NCBI RefSeq assembly: GCF_000334915.1
Contig: NZ_AMSF01000088.1
Span: 1 to 64,000, forward strand
Length of the DNA: 64,000 bases
DNA from: Dyella ginsengisoli LA-4
GTDB taxonomy: Bacteria > Pseudomonadota > Gammaproteobacteria > Xanthomonadales > Rhodanobacteraceae
Reading direction: 5' to 3'
Positions 1 to 8,769 of this stretch are shown here, one piece after another (position 1 is the first letter of the stretch; each line of letters begins with the position of its first letter). A program made the position numbers and the translations under genes. The notes beneath the pieces are model-generated. The model worked only from the letters and a program-made list of their open reading frames with translations. It was not told the DNA's origin and searched no databases.

Positions 1-27
1 CCGGGGGGGGGGGCCCCCCCCCCCCCC
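1..27. repeat. G11/C14 homopolymer block at window edge
   Basis: After two C bases there are 11 G followed by 14 C. The block is self-complementary and ends 32 bases before the chaperone start codon. It could be a slippage-prone tract in the upstream region of the fimbrial genes, or an assembly or base-calling artefact at a contig end. The sequence alone cannot decide. Confidence 0.6.
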
Positions 28-59
28 TGCCGTACCCGGCCCTGTCTCCGGAACGCACC

Positions 60-806
60 ATGAAAAGCCTGCTCTGCACCGTCGGCGCAGCCTTGCTCGT
101 GCTCGCGCTCGTGCTTGGCGCACCCTCCGCCCATGCCAGCGTCGTGATCGCCGGGACCCGCGTGGTGTTTCCCGCCGCCACCGGCGAGGTGACGATCCGC
201 CTCACCAACAACGGCAGCCATCCCGCGCTCATCGAGGCGTGGATCGACGATGGTGACCCCAATTCCACGCCCGACACGGCCAAGGTGCCGTTCCTGGTGA
301 CCCCGCCGCTGGTGCGCATGAACGCCGGCAAGGGTCAGAGCCTGCGCATCGTCTATACCGGACAGCCGCTGCCGACCGACCGCGAGTCGCTGTTCTGGCT
401 GAACGTGCTGGAGATTCCGCCCAAGCCCACGGCCAAGGCCGGTGAGGAACAGAACACCCTGCAGTTCGCGATCCGCTCGCGGCTCAAGCTGTTCTTCCGC
501 CCCTCCGGACTGGCGGGCGACTTCGCCACGGCATCCCGGCAGATCGCCTGGTCGGTGGTTTCCGACGCCAAGGGCTACGCCCTCGAGGCGCGCAACGCCT
601 CGCCCTACTACATCACCTTCAACAAGGTCTCGCTGACCGCCGCCGGGCACACCTACGATGCCGGCACCGGCATGGTCGCTCCCGGCTCCTCGCTGCGGCT
701 GCCGCTGGCCGGGCTCGGCCGCGCCGTCACCGCTGCGCAGGTCGACTATACGGTCATCAACGACTTCGGGGCCGGCGCAACCTACAAGGGCAGCATCTCG
801 CCGTGA
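60..806 (+). CDS. Periplasmic fimbrial chaperone, PapD/FimC family
   Basis: A 248-residue exported protein. Residues 1-26 form a Sec signal peptide ending in AHA. The mature protein begins with the GTRVVFP strand typical of pilus chaperones; its Arg, together with the Lys of the RSRLKLFFRP segment, should anchor the C-terminus of a pilin subunit. Members of this family bind fimbrial subunits in the periplasm by donor-strand complementation and hand them to the outer-membrane usher. The stop codon overlaps the GTG start of the usher gene (GTGA), which indicates one operon with coupled translation. The main pilin gene would be expected upstream, outside the window. Confidence 0.93.
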   Translation: MKSLLCTVGAALLVLALVLGAPSAHASVVIAGTRVVFPAATGEVTIRLTNNGSHPALIEAWIDDGDPNSTPDTAKVPFLVTPPLVRMNAGKGQSLRIVYTGQPLPTDRESLFWLNVLEIPPKPTAKAGEEQNTLQFAIRSRLKLFFRPSGLAGDFATASRQIAWSVVSDAKGYALEARNASPYYITFNKVSLTAAGHTYDAGTGMVAPGSSLRLPLAGLGRAVTAAQVDYTVINDFGAGATYKGSISP

Positions 807-3598
807 ACCGGGCACGGGCGAGCGCCGTGATGGCAGCCTCGCGCGGACGGACGGTCCAGCGCCAGGCCCTGTCGTTGCTGATCGGGCTCGCGCTCGCCGG
901 CGGCATGCCGCCGCACGCCCTCGCCGCTGCAACAGGCGGGGCACCCGCCGGTTCCGGCGCCAATGCCGCCGCCACCGATGCCGATGCGGTCGACACCAAC
1001 TTCGACCGCAGCATGCTCTCCGGCGCCGGGCAGAACACCACCGACCTGTCGCGCTTCGAGCGCGGCGATTTCGTGCCGGCCGGCAACTACAGTGTCGACA
1101 TCTACCTCAACGAGCGCCCGGTCGGCCGCAACGACGTGCGCTTCAGCGCACCGTCCCCCGACGCGAGCGCCTCGCCCTGCTTCACCCGCGCACTGCTCGA
1201 CCAGCTCGGCCTGCATCCGGCCGACCTGTCGAAATCGACCCAGGCCGCCCTCGCCGGCGGACAGGGTTGCATCGACATCGCCGACATCATCCCGGGCGCC
1301 AGCGCGAACTTCGACATGGGCGACCTGCGGCTGGACATCAGCGTGCCCCAGGCGTTCCTCGGCCAGGCGGCGCGCGGCTACGTCGATCCGAAGTTCTGGG
1401 ACTCCGGCGTGACGGCCGGACTGCTCAACTACAACTTCAACAGCTACCGCACCAGCAGCCAGGGCGTGTCGCAGACCTCCGCCTTCCTCGGCCTGGACGC
1501 CGGCCTCAACCTCGGTCGCTGGCATTTCCGCCACCAGTCCTCGCTGAACTGGCAGTCCGCCATCGGCGTCACGCCCGCCCGCCGCCGCTGGCAGACGATC
1601 GCCAGCTACGCGCAGCGCGACGTGCCCGAACTGCACGCGCAGCTGACCATCGGCGACTCGTGGACCAGCGGCGAGATCTTCGACAGCGTGGGCATCCGGG
1701 GCGTCCAGCTCGCCACCGACGACCGCATGCTGCCGCAGTCCCTGCGCGGCTATGCGCCCACGGTGCGTGGCGTGGCGGACAGCAACGCCAAGGTGACCGT
1801 GCGCCAGAACGGCATGGTGATCTACCAGACCACGGTGGCTCCGGGCCCGTTCGCCATCAACGACCTCTACGCCACCGGCTACGGCGGCGACCTCCAGGTC
1901 AGCGTCACCGAGGCCAACGGCCGCGTCCACACCTTCTCGGTGCCGTATGCCTCGGTGCCGCAGTTGCTGCGCCCGGGCGTGAGCCGCTTCAGCGCGGTCG
2001 CCGGCCAGGTGCGCCAGCAAGGCATCCTCGACACACCGACCCTGATCCAGGGAACGATCCAGCACGGCTTCAGCAATCTGCTGACCGGCTACGCCGGCGT
2101 GATCGGGTCGAACGGCTACGCCTCGGCGCTGCTCGGCACGGCACTGAACACCCGCTACGGCGCCTTCGCCATGGACCTCGCCGCCGCGCACACGCGCCTG
2201 CCCGGCATGGACTCGATGACCGGGCAGAGCCTGCGACTGAGCTACAGCAAGACGCTCGCCGAAACCGGCACGACGCTCACCGTCGCCGCCTATCGCCGCT
2301 CTACCGGCGGCTATCTCTCGCTCGGCGACGCGGTGAGCGCCCGCGACTACGCCCGCCGCGGCCTGCCGGTATTCGCCAGCAGCGCCTCCAGCTACCCCCT
2401 GGCGATCAACGGCGTACCGGTGACCGGCCTGCTGACCCCCTCGCAGCAGGCGGCCCTGGCCGGTGTCGACTTCACGGCACAGAACGGCGTCGACCGCCAG
2501 CGCGACAATTTCAGCCTCGCGCTGACCCAGTCGCTGGGCCAGCGCGGTGGCTCGCTCTACCTGAGCGGATCGGTCCGCAGCTACTGGAACCGCGGCGGCA
2601 CCGACACCCAGTTCCAGCTCGGCTACAACAACGCCTGGGGCCGGGTCACCTACAACCTGTCGGCAAGCCGCGAGCGCGACCTGTTCGGCCGCAACGACAA
2701 CCGCTTCATGGCCTCGTTCACCGTGCCGCTCGGCAACACGGAGCACGCGCCGGTGCTCACCAGCAGCGCCGCCCGCGACACCGCCGGCGGCATGCAGGAA
2801 CAGGCCACGCTCAGTGGCAACGCCGGCGACGACAACCGCTTCAACTACGGCGTCACCGCCACGCACGACGACACCGTCAGCGGCGGCAGCCCGGGCACCA
2901 CGGCCAGCCTCAGCGGCGGTTACCGCGGCTCGCACGTGCTGCTCAATGCCGGCTACGGCAAGGGCAGCGGCTACTCGCAGGCATCGTTCAGCGCAGCGGG
3001 CGGCATCGTCGCGCACCCCGGCGGCGTGACGTTCGGCCAGCCGCTGGGCGACACCGTGGCCATCGTGCAGGCCTCCGATGCCGCCGGCGCACGCGTCGGC
3101 AACACCACCGGGCTGCAGGTGGACCGGCATGGCTATGCGCTGGTGCCGTATCTCACGCCGTACCTGCTCAATACGATCACCATCGACCCGAACGGCTTGC
3201 CGCTGGACGTGCAGCTCGCCAACACCAGTACCCAGGTCGCCCCGCGCGCCGGCGCCGTGGTCATGGTGAAGTTCTCCACCCAGAGCGGTCGCTTCATGCT
3301 GATCCAGGCGCAGCGCCCCGGCGGGGAAGCGCTGCCGTTCGGCGCCGAAGTGCAGGACGACCAGGGCCAGGTGGTCGGCGTGGTCGGCCAGGCCGGGCGC
3401 ATCATGGCGCGGGTCACCCGCAAGAGCGGGCGGCTCAGCGTCGCGTGGGGCGATCCGGACGATCCGTCCCATCGCTGCAGCTTCGACTATCGCGTCCCGG
3501 CGGGCCCGTCGCGCGACCGCAACGGCGTCTACGCTACCGAGCAGGCGACCTGCGTGGACTCATCAACGAACCAGCCGTCCGGGAGGGCGAACGGATGA
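803..3598 (+). CDS. Outer-membrane fimbrial usher, FimD/PapC family
   Basis: A 931-residue protein of normal usher length. A signal peptide (hydrophobic stretch around residues 20-42) precedes an N-terminal domain with the typical text FERGDFVPAGNYSVDIYLN, then the long beta-barrel with plug, and C-terminal domains ending in a Cys-containing segment (CSFDYRVP). Ushers form the pore through which chaperone-subunit complexes are assembled into a pilus. The GTG at 803 overlaps the chaperone stop; an in-frame ATG at 830 is a possible alternative start. The stop overlaps the ATG of the next gene (ATGA), so chaperone, usher and tip subunit look translationally coupled. Confidence 0.94.
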   Translation: MNRARASAVMAASRGRTVQRQALSLLIGLALAGGMPPHALAAATGGAPAGSGANAAATDADAVDTNFDRSMLSGAGQNTTDLSRFERGDFVPAGNYSVDIYLNERPVGRNDVRFSAPSPDASASPCFTRALLDQLGLHPADLSKSTQAALAGGQGCIDIADIIPGASANFDMGDLRLDISVPQAFLGQAARGYVDPKFWDSGVTAGLLNYNFNSYRTSSQGVSQTSAFLGLDAGLNLGRWHFRHQSSLNWQSAIGVTPARRRWQTIASYAQRDVPELHAQLTIGDSWTSGEIFDSVGIRGVQLATDDRMLPQSLRGYAPTVRGVADSNAKVTVRQNGMVIYQTTVAPGPFAINDLYATGYGGDLQVSVTEANGRVHTFSVPYASVPQLLRPGVSRFSAVAGQVRQQGILDTPTLIQGTIQHGFSNLLTGYAGVIGSNGYASALLGTALNTRYGAFAMDLAAAHTRLPGMDSMTGQSLRLSYSKTLAETGTTLTVAAYRRSTGGYLSLGDAVSARDYARRGLPVFASSASSYPLAINGVPVTGLLTPSQQAALAGVDFTAQNGVDRQRDNFSLALTQSLGQRGGSLYLSGSVRSYWNRGGTDTQFQLGYNNAWGRVTYNLSASRERDLFGRNDNRFMASFTVPLGNTEHAPVLTSSAARDTAGGMQEQATLSGNAGDDNRFNYGVTATHDDTVSGGSPGTTASLSGGYRGSHVLLNAGYGKGSGYSQASFSAAGGIVAHPGGVTFGQPLGDTVAIVQASDAAGARVGNTTGLQVDRHGYALVPYLTPYLLNTITIDPNGLPLDVQLANTSTQVAPRAGAVVMVKFSTQSGRFMLIQAQRPGGEALPFGAEVQDDQGQVVGVVGQAGRIMARVTRKSGRLSVAWGDPDDPSHRCSFDYRVPAGPSRDRNGVYATEQATCVDSSTNQPSGRANG

Positions 3599-4599
3599 AA
3601 CAGGGCAAGCCCGGCGCAGGCGCCTTCACCCGGCACCGGCCGATCGGCTGGAAGCGCATCGGTGCGCTGGCACTGCTTGCCGCCATCTCGCTGCTCGGCC
3701 TGCCACAGGCGGCGCACGCCTCCTGTTCGTTCGATCGCGGATACAGCCAGGGCACCTATTCCGTGTCCGTGCCCAGCAGCATCGTCAACGACCCCGGCAT
3801 CGCGGTCGGGCAGGTGCTGTTTACCTCGACGGCGACTCCGATCGACCGGGCGGTCTATTTCGGCTGCAGGCGCAATGGCAATGGCTGGGGACTGGTGAAC
3901 GAGGTCGGCGCCACGCCCGGCACGACGACCAACCTGTTTCCCTCCAACGTGCCCGGCGTCGGCTACCGGATCCTGCAGAGCGGCAACTACATCTACCCGT
4001 ACCCCTACTTCAGCCTCGACGGTTCGAGCTCGTGGTACGAGGCCGACGCGGTGACCCTGGAGATCGTCAAGACCGGCACCATCGCCGATGGCAGCTCCCT
4101 GTCGATGGGGCCGCTGGTGAGCTTCCAGGCCGGCTCGGGAGGCAACGGCTCGATCTACGACGCGGTGGTCAAGCTGGCGAACTCGCTGACTTTCACCGCT
4201 CCCGCGTGCCAGGTGTCCACGCCGAACATCGACGTCACGCTGCCGACCGTCTCCAGCGGCGCCTTCAGCGGCGTCGGCTCGGTGACCGGCGCCACACCGT
4301 TCCAGATCGGACTGCAGTGTTCCAGCGGCGCCACGGTCCGCATCACCATGACCACGGCGACACCGGTCGCTGGACAGACCGGGGTGATCGCGCCGTCAAG
4401 CGGAACGACCTCGGGCGTGGGGGTGCAGGTGCTGAACTCGTCCGGAAACCCCGTGCAGTTCGGCAATCCGGCGGTGATCGGCGCCACGCCGAACGGCTCC
4501 ATGACGGTGAATTACTCGGCGCGCTATTTCCAGACCGCCCCGGCCGTGGGGCCGGGCACGCTCGGGGCAACCGCCACGTTCACGCTGTCCTACCAGTAG
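3595..4599 (+). CDS. Two-domain fimbrial tip subunit/adhesin
   Basis: A 334-residue exported protein, third in the chaperone-usher operon, starting within the usher stop codon. A signal peptide ends near residue 42 (QAAHA). The first half, starting at ASCSFD, resembles no domain I can name and is the likely receptor-binding part. From about residue 200 (FTAPACQVSTPNIDV) the sequence follows the FimA-type pilin fold, with its N-terminal disulfide cysteine, a partner cysteine in GLQCSSG, and a C-terminal ATFTLSYQ beta strand of the kind recognised by chaperones. Size, position and architecture fit a FimH-like tip adhesin; the ligand cannot be inferred. Confidence 0.8.
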   Translation: MKQGKPGAGAFTRHRPIGWKRIGALALLAAISLLGLPQAAHASCSFDRGYSQGTYSVSVPSSIVNDPGIAVGQVLFTSTATPIDRAVYFGCRRNGNGWGLVNEVGATPGTTTNLFPSNVPGVGYRILQSGNYIYPYPYFSLDGSSSWYEADAVTLEIVKTGTIADGSSLSMGPLVSFQAGSGGNGSIYDAVVKLANSLTFTAPACQVSTPNIDVTLPTVSSGAFSGVGSVTGATPFQIGLQCSSGATVRITMTTATPVAGQTGVIAPSSGTTSGVGVQVLNSSGNPVQFGNPAVIGATPNGSMTVNYSARYFQTAPAVGPGTLGATATFTLSYQ

Positions 4600-4617
4600 G
4601 CGCTCCGCGCCGGGCCG

Positions 4618-4971
4618 CTACTCGTATGTACGCACGACCACCCGTACGTCGGGATGGCCGGTAGCGCCGGCGCCGGCATAGCCGGCGTAGTAGTTGAGCA
4701 GCCGATCGTGCGCGGCGGATGCCGCATCGAGCTGGACCACGCTGCGGGTGTAGGTCTGGCCGGCATCGCTGGCCGTGCGGCCACAGCTGCGCAGGTCGGG
4801 CTGGGCGACGCCGGCGCCCTGCGGGCCGGCGATTCCGTCGGAGGCGACCACCGCGCAGGTGGGCTCCACCACGGCACCGGAAAAGCTGATGGATCCGGCA
4901 TCGGCGCGCGCGAAGGTGACCCCCATCGCAAGGGCCAACGCACATCCGGCTGCTGTGAATATCCGCCTCAT
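4618..4971 (-). CDS. Small pilin-like exported protein
   Basis: A 117-residue protein with a signal peptide ending near residue 24 (ARADA). The mature start, GSISFSGAVVEPTCAV, is the classical opening of type 1 fimbrial subunits, with the first disulfide cysteine; a second cysteine occurs in LRSCGR. The chain is much shorter than a normal pilin (150-180 residues) yet ends with a strand-like VRVVVRTYE. It is convergent with the tip-subunit gene 18 bases away. It may be a minor subunit, a terminator subunit or a decayed pilin; it is read as coding because signal peptide and pilin motif lie in one intact frame. Confidence 0.65.
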   Translation of the reverse strand: MRRIFTAAGCALALAMGVTFARADAGSISFSGAVVEPTCAVVASDGIAGPQGAGVAQPDLRSCGRTASDAGQTYTRSVVQLDAASAAHDRLLNYYAGYAGAGATGHPDVRVVVRTYE

Positions 4972-5145
4972 GAATCCCGTCCTGGCGCCTCCTCTGGGGA
5001 GGGCTTGGAACGGTCATCGGCCACTACCGGAGCAACTTGACCGGGCATCCCGGGGACGAGCCCGATTCCGTGATGCGCTTCACGCTTTTCCGGCCCGTGG
5101 CGCCGACGCCGGGCTTTCCGGCGTCACCCGCCTTGCCGCGGCGGG

Positions 5146-5892
5146 TCAGCGCGAGGAGATGTACTTCTCGCGGCGGATCTGCGGCACCGGCAGGCCGAAC
5201 TCCTTCAGCGCCGCGAAGGCGGCATCGACCATGTTGGGGTTGCCGCACAGGTAGGCGATGTCGCGGTCGGCCGCCGACGCAAGGTCCGGCAGGGCAGTCT
5301 GCACGTGGCCCATCCGGTCGGTCGCGCGCGGCACGGCGCGGGGCTCGCGGCTCAGGCAACTGAGGTAGGTGAAGCCCGGGTGCGCTGCGGCGAAGGCGGT
5401 GAACTCCTCGTCGTAGAGCAGCTCGGCCTCCTTGCGGGCACCGTAGATCAGCACCGCTTCGCGCCCGCCCGGCGCCAGCCACTCGGCCAGCTGCGGCAGC
5501 ATCGCCCGGTACGGCGTCACGCCGGTGCCGGTGGCCAGCAGCAGGTAGCGTGGATGGGCGTCGCCGGCCTGCAGGCAGAAGCGTCCGTACGGCCCGCTGG
5601 CCTCTATCGTGTCGCCCTCGGTCAGCCCACCCAGCAGCGCGGTGGCCGCGCCGCCCTCCACGTAGCTCACCGCGATCTCGATGCGCTGCACCGGCGAGCG
5701 GCCGTCGCCCACCGTGGCCACCGAGTAGCTGCGCTTGGTCGCCGTGCCGTCGGCGTAGTGGAAGTGGACCTGCAGGAACTGCCCCGGCACGAAGGCCAGC
5801 GGCTGGCTGTCGGCCCGCTCGAACACGAGGTGGCGCACGGTGGGCGCCAGCATGCGGCTGTCGACGAGGCGGAGGGTGAAGTGGTCGGCCAT
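5146..5892 (-). CDS. fpr: Ferredoxin/flavodoxin--NADP+ reductase
   Basis: A 248-residue cytoplasmic flavoprotein of Fpr length. The FAD-binding signature RSYSVAT lies near residue 55, an NADP-binding segment (LLATGTGVTPYRAML) near 118-132, and the nicotinamide/C-terminal region contains CGNPNMVDAA and ends in REKYISSR. Fpr enzymes pass electrons between NADPH and ferredoxin or flavodoxin and serve oxidative stress defence and iron-sulfur enzymes. The gene is divergent from the ABC exporter operon, with a short shared upstream region. Family assignment is firm; the physiological partner is not visible here. Confidence 0.88.
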   Translation of the reverse strand: MADHFTLRLVDSRMLAPTVRHLVFERADSQPLAFVPGQFLQVHFHYADGTATKRSYSVATVGDGRSPVQRIEIAVSYVEGGAATALLGGLTEGDTIEASGPYGRFCLQAGDAHPRYLLLATGTGVTPYRAMLPQLAEWLAPGGREAVLIYGARKEAELLYDEEFTAFAAAHPGFTYLSCLSREPRAVPRATDRMGHVQTALPDLASAADRDIAYLCGNPNMVDAAFAALKEFGLPVPQIRREKYISSR

Positions 5893-5950
5893 GGGGCTCC
5901 AGGAAACGCTGTGTGCACCCGGCAGACGCGGGCGGCGTGGACAAGCCCTT

Positions 5951-5962
5951 TATAATAGGAGG
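5951..5962 (+). promoter_or_regulatory. TATAAT hexamer directly followed by AGGAGG
   Basis: A perfect -10 sequence (5951-5956) abuts a perfect Shine-Dalgarno sequence (5957-5962) upstream of the ABC ATPase gene. If the TATAAT is used, transcription would begin about at 5963 and lose the Shine-Dalgarno, so the two signals exclude each other. No good -35 box stands 16-18 bases upstream. The ribosome-binding reading favours a start at 5976. Confidence 0.4.
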
Positions 5963-5975
5963 CTTGCCCCCATCG

Positions 5976-6935
5976 ATGCAGCCCATGTCCACACCTACCG
6001 CTTCCCCGGTTCCGGCGCTCGTCGTCGACAACCTGCGCAAGACCTATGGCAACGGCGTCGAGGCGCTCAAGGGCGTCAGCCTGACCGTGCAGCCCGGCGA
6101 CTTCTTCGCCCTGCTCGGCCCCAACGGCGCCGGCAAGTCCACCCTGATCGGCATCCTCTCCTCGCTGGTCAATTCCACCGGCGGCGACGCGCAGGTGTTC
6201 GGCGTGTCGGTGAACAGGCAGCGCAACGAGGCGATGAAGCTGATCGGCCTCGTGCCGCAGGAGATCAACTTCAACCAGTTCGAGAAGCCCTTCGACATCT
6301 GCGTGAACGAGGCGGGCTTCTACGGCATCCCCAGGAAGATCGCCGCGCAGCGCGCCGAGAAGTACCTGAAGGAACTGCGCCTGTGGGACAAGGCGCACCA
6401 CCAGGCACGCATGCTCTCCGGCGGCATGAAGCGCCGCCTGATGATCGCCCGCGCGATGATGAACGAGCCGAAGCTGCTGATCCTGGACGAGCCGACCGCC
6501 GGCGTGGACATCGAGATCCGCCGCTCGATGTGGCAGTTCGTCAGCGGGATCAACGCGGCAGGCACCACGGTGATCCTCACCACGCACTACCTGGAGGAAG
6601 CCGAGCAGCTGTGCCGCAACATCGCGATCATCGACCACGGGACGATCGTGGAGAACACCTCGATGAAGCGCCTGCTGGCCAAGCTCGACTCGGAAACCTT
6701 CGTGCTCGATGTCACCACGGCCCCCGACCAGTTGCCCGCGCTGAACGACATCACCCTGCGCCGCGTCGACGAGCACACGCTGGAAGCGGAGATGCCGCGC
6801 ACCTCCGACCTCAATGCGCTGTTCGCCGCGCTGACCGAACACGGCATCGCGGTGAAGTCGATGCGCAACAAGACCAATCGCCTGGAGGAGCTGTTCGTCC
6901 GGCTCGTCGAGAACGGCCGGGAGAAGGCGGCATGA
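5976..6935 (+). CDS. yadG: ABC transporter ATP-binding protein, YadG type
   Basis: A 319-residue ATPase of the ABC-2 exporter class. Walker A is GPNGAGKST near residue 50, the signature is LSGGMKRRL, Walker B is LLILDEPTAGVD, and the switch His is in TTHYLEEAE. An approximately 80-residue C-terminal extension follows, usual for the CcmA/YadG class. The start at 5976 (MQPMSTP) is 13 bases after AGGAGG; ATG 5985 is the alternative. The stop overlaps the permease start (ATGA). The exporter's substrate is not known for this family. Confidence 0.9.
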   Translation: MQPMSTPTASPVPALVVDNLRKTYGNGVEALKGVSLTVQPGDFFALLGPNGAGKSTLIGILSSLVNSTGGDAQVFGVSVNRQRNEAMKLIGLVPQEINFNQFEKPFDICVNEAGFYGIPRKIAAQRAEKYLKELRLWDKAHHQARMLSGGMKRRLMIARAMMNEPKLLILDEPTAGVDIEIRRSMWQFVSGINAAGTTVILTTHYLEEAEQLCRNIAIIDHGTIVENTSMKRLLAKLDSETFVLDVTTAPDQLPALNDITLRRVDEHTLEAEMPRTSDLNALFAALTEHGIAVKSMRNKTNRLEELFVRLVENGREKAA

Positions 6936-7708
6936 ACCATTCGCTGAACATGGTGGCGCTGTACACGATCGTGCGGCGCGAGATCGCGCGCATCATGCGC
7001 ATCTGGACGCAGACGCTGATCCCGCCGGTGATCACGATGACGCTGTACTTCGTGATCTTCGGCAAGCTGATCGGCAGCCGCATCGGCACCATCGACGGCG
7101 GCTACACCTTCATCCAGTACCTCGCGCCCGGCCTGGTGATGATGTCGATCATCCAGAACAGCTACGGCAACATCTCCTCCTCGTTCTTCGGCGCCAAGTT
7201 CAGCCGTGCGGTGGAAGAGATGCTGGTCTCGCCGATGCCGAACTGGGTGATCCTGCTCGGCTACGTCATCGGCGCCGTGGTGCGCGGCCTGGCGGTGGGC
7301 GCGCTGGTGCTGGCGGTCGCGCTGTTCTTCACCTCGCTGCACCTGAAGCATCCGCTGGTCGCCCTGCTGGCGATCATCCTGGGCTCGACCATCTTCTCGC
7401 TGGCCGGCTTCATCAACGCCGTCTATGCGAAGAAGTTCGACGACATCGCGCTGGTACCGACCTTCATCATCGCCCCGCTGGCCTACCTGGGCGGCGTGTT
7501 CTATTCGATCAAGATGCTCGGCGAACCGTGGCAGGCGATCTCGCGGGTCAACCCGATCCTGTACATGGTCAACGCCTTCCGCTACGGCGTGCTCGGCATC
7601 AGCGACGTCGGCATCGGCACGGCCTTCGCGGTGATGGGACTGTTCGTGGCCGTGCTGTCGGCGATCGCCCTGCAGCTGCTCAAGCGGGGCGTGGGGCTCA
7701 GGTCGTAA
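6932..7708 (+). CDS. yadH: ABC-2 type transport permease, YadH type
   Basis: A 258-residue membrane protein with about six hydrophobic segments, including LIPPVITMTLYFVIFG near the start and LVPTFIIAPLAYLGGVFYSI in the second half, the typical ABC-2 permease pattern. It starts inside the stop codon of the ATPase gene and forms a two-gene operon with it. It probably dimerises in the inner membrane and works with the ATPase to export an unknown compound. Downstream lies an unusual inverted-repeat segment before rluF. Confidence 0.9.
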   Translation: MNHSLNMVALYTIVRREIARIMRIWTQTLIPPVITMTLYFVIFGKLIGSRIGTIDGGYTFIQYLAPGLVMMSIIQNSYGNISSSFFGAKFSRAVEEMLVSPMPNWVILLGYVIGAVVRGLAVGALVLAVALFFTSLHLKHPLVALLAIILGSTIFSLAGFINAVYAKKFDDIALVPTFIIAPLAYLGGVFYSIKMLGEPWQAISRVNPILYMVNAFRYGVLGISDVGIGTAFAVMGLFVAVLSAIALQLLKRGVGLRS

Positions 7709-7715
7709 GAGCAAA

Positions 7716-7879
7716 GGAGTGAGTGAAGAGGAGTGAGGAGTGGGAGGCGGAGCTTCCCGCAGCGCTCGCAACTCACTCCTTCTCTGCCGAAGCAGGGACG
7801 ACAGGCACGCCGCTCATCGATCTTCCTGACCCTCAACCGCCCCGCTTTCTCTCACTCCTCACTCCTCTTCACTCACTCC
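7716..7879. repeat. 27-bp perfect inverted repeat with 110-bp spacer
   Basis: The left arm (7716-7742), built of GAGTGA and GGAGTG units, is the exact reverse complement of the right arm (7853-7879). Allowing one mismatch the arms extend inward to about 31 bp (7746 and 7849). A further copy of the short motif (ACTCACTCC) occurs at 7771-7779 inside the spacer. The element fills almost the whole gap between yadH and rluF and contains no credible gene. Confidence 0.85.
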
Positions 7880-7886
7880 CCGCCCT

Positions 7887-8606
7887 ATGCGCGTCAACAA
7901 ATACATCAGCGAAGCCGGCCTGTGCTCGCGCCGCGAGGCGGACGAGCTGCTGCTCGCCGGACGGGTGACGATCAACGGCGAGGTCGTGACCACCGGCGCC
8001 AAGGCGCTGGAGGGCGACGAGGTGCGCGTGGACGGCGAGCTGGTCAAGGCGCGCATCCTCGCGGCCACGCCGTCGGCCAAGAAGGCCGTCTATATCGCGC
8101 TGAACAAGCCGGTCGGCATCACCTGCACCACCGACCAGAGCGTGGCCGGCAACATCGTCGACTTCGTCGACCACCCGCAGCGGATCTTTCCGGTCGGCCG
8201 GCTGGACAAGGACTCGGAAGGGCTGATCCTGCTGACCAGCAACGGCGACATCGTCAACGAGATCCTGCGTGCCGAGAACCGCCACGAGAAGGAATACCTG
8301 GTGGCCGTGAACAAGGCGGTCACCGACGAGTTCCTCGCCGGGATGAGCAAGGGTGTACGCATCCACGGCCAGATGACCCAGCGCTGCCGCGTGCGACGCA
8401 TCGCCAGGTTCGGCTTCGGCATCGTGCTGACCCAGGGCCTGAACCGGCAGATCCGGCTGATGGCCGCGGCGTTCGGCTACCGTGTCACCCAGCTGCGCCG
8501 CGTGCGCATCGACAACATCAAGCTCGGCCATCTCAAGCCCGGGCAATGGCGCAATCTCACCGACGCGGAACTGAAGGGCCTGCTGCCGAACCGCACGCAG
8601 TGGTGA
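7887..8606 (+). CDS. rluF: 23S rRNA pseudouridine synthase RluF
   Basis: A 239-residue enzyme with an N-terminal S4 RNA-binding domain (MRVNKYISEAGLCSRREADEL) and the RsuA/RluF catalytic domain. The catalytic Asp is in FPVGRLDKDSEGLI near residue 110, and the late motif is LNRQIRLMAAAFGY. RluF converts U2604 of 23S rRNA, in the peptidyl-transferase region, to pseudouridine. The tail LLPNRTQW is short. The gene stands alone downstream of the inverted-repeat segment. Confidence 0.92.
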   Translation: MRVNKYISEAGLCSRREADELLLAGRVTINGEVVTTGAKALEGDEVRVDGELVKARILAATPSAKKAVYIALNKPVGITCTTDQSVAGNIVDFVDHPQRIFPVGRLDKDSEGLILLTSNGDIVNEILRAENRHEKEYLVAVNKAVTDEFLAGMSKGVRIHGQMTQRCRVRRIARFGFGIVLTQGLNRQIRLMAAAFGYRVTQLRRVRIDNIKLGHLKPGQWRNLTDAELKGLLPNRTQW

Positions 8607-8697
8607 TCCCAAAAAAGCCCCAGCACATCCGCTGACGAAGAGGCGGCGCGGGCACCGGGCCCGCCAGCACACGATTGTTGACCGAGCTCCGATGAAG

Positions 8698-8722
8698 AAC
8701 GGCCCGCGCAAGGCGGGCCGTT
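8698..8722 (-). terminator. Hairpin, 10-bp perfect stem, between rluF and the small heme-motif gene
   Basis: AACGGCCCGC at 8698-8707 pairs perfectly with GCGGGCCGTT at 8713-8722 around a five-base loop. Read on the minus strand it lies 47 bases past the stop of the 71-residue gene and is followed by CTTCATC, a weak U-rich tail. It could serve both converging genes. Confidence 0.6.
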
Positions 8723-8769
8723 CGATCCTGATGTCCTGCGGACGACGTTTCGGCCGCGGGACGATGCGC

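Noticed and set aside
782-3472. 896-codon frame opposite the usher gene
   Set aside because: Shadow of the usher frame; no start context or domain.
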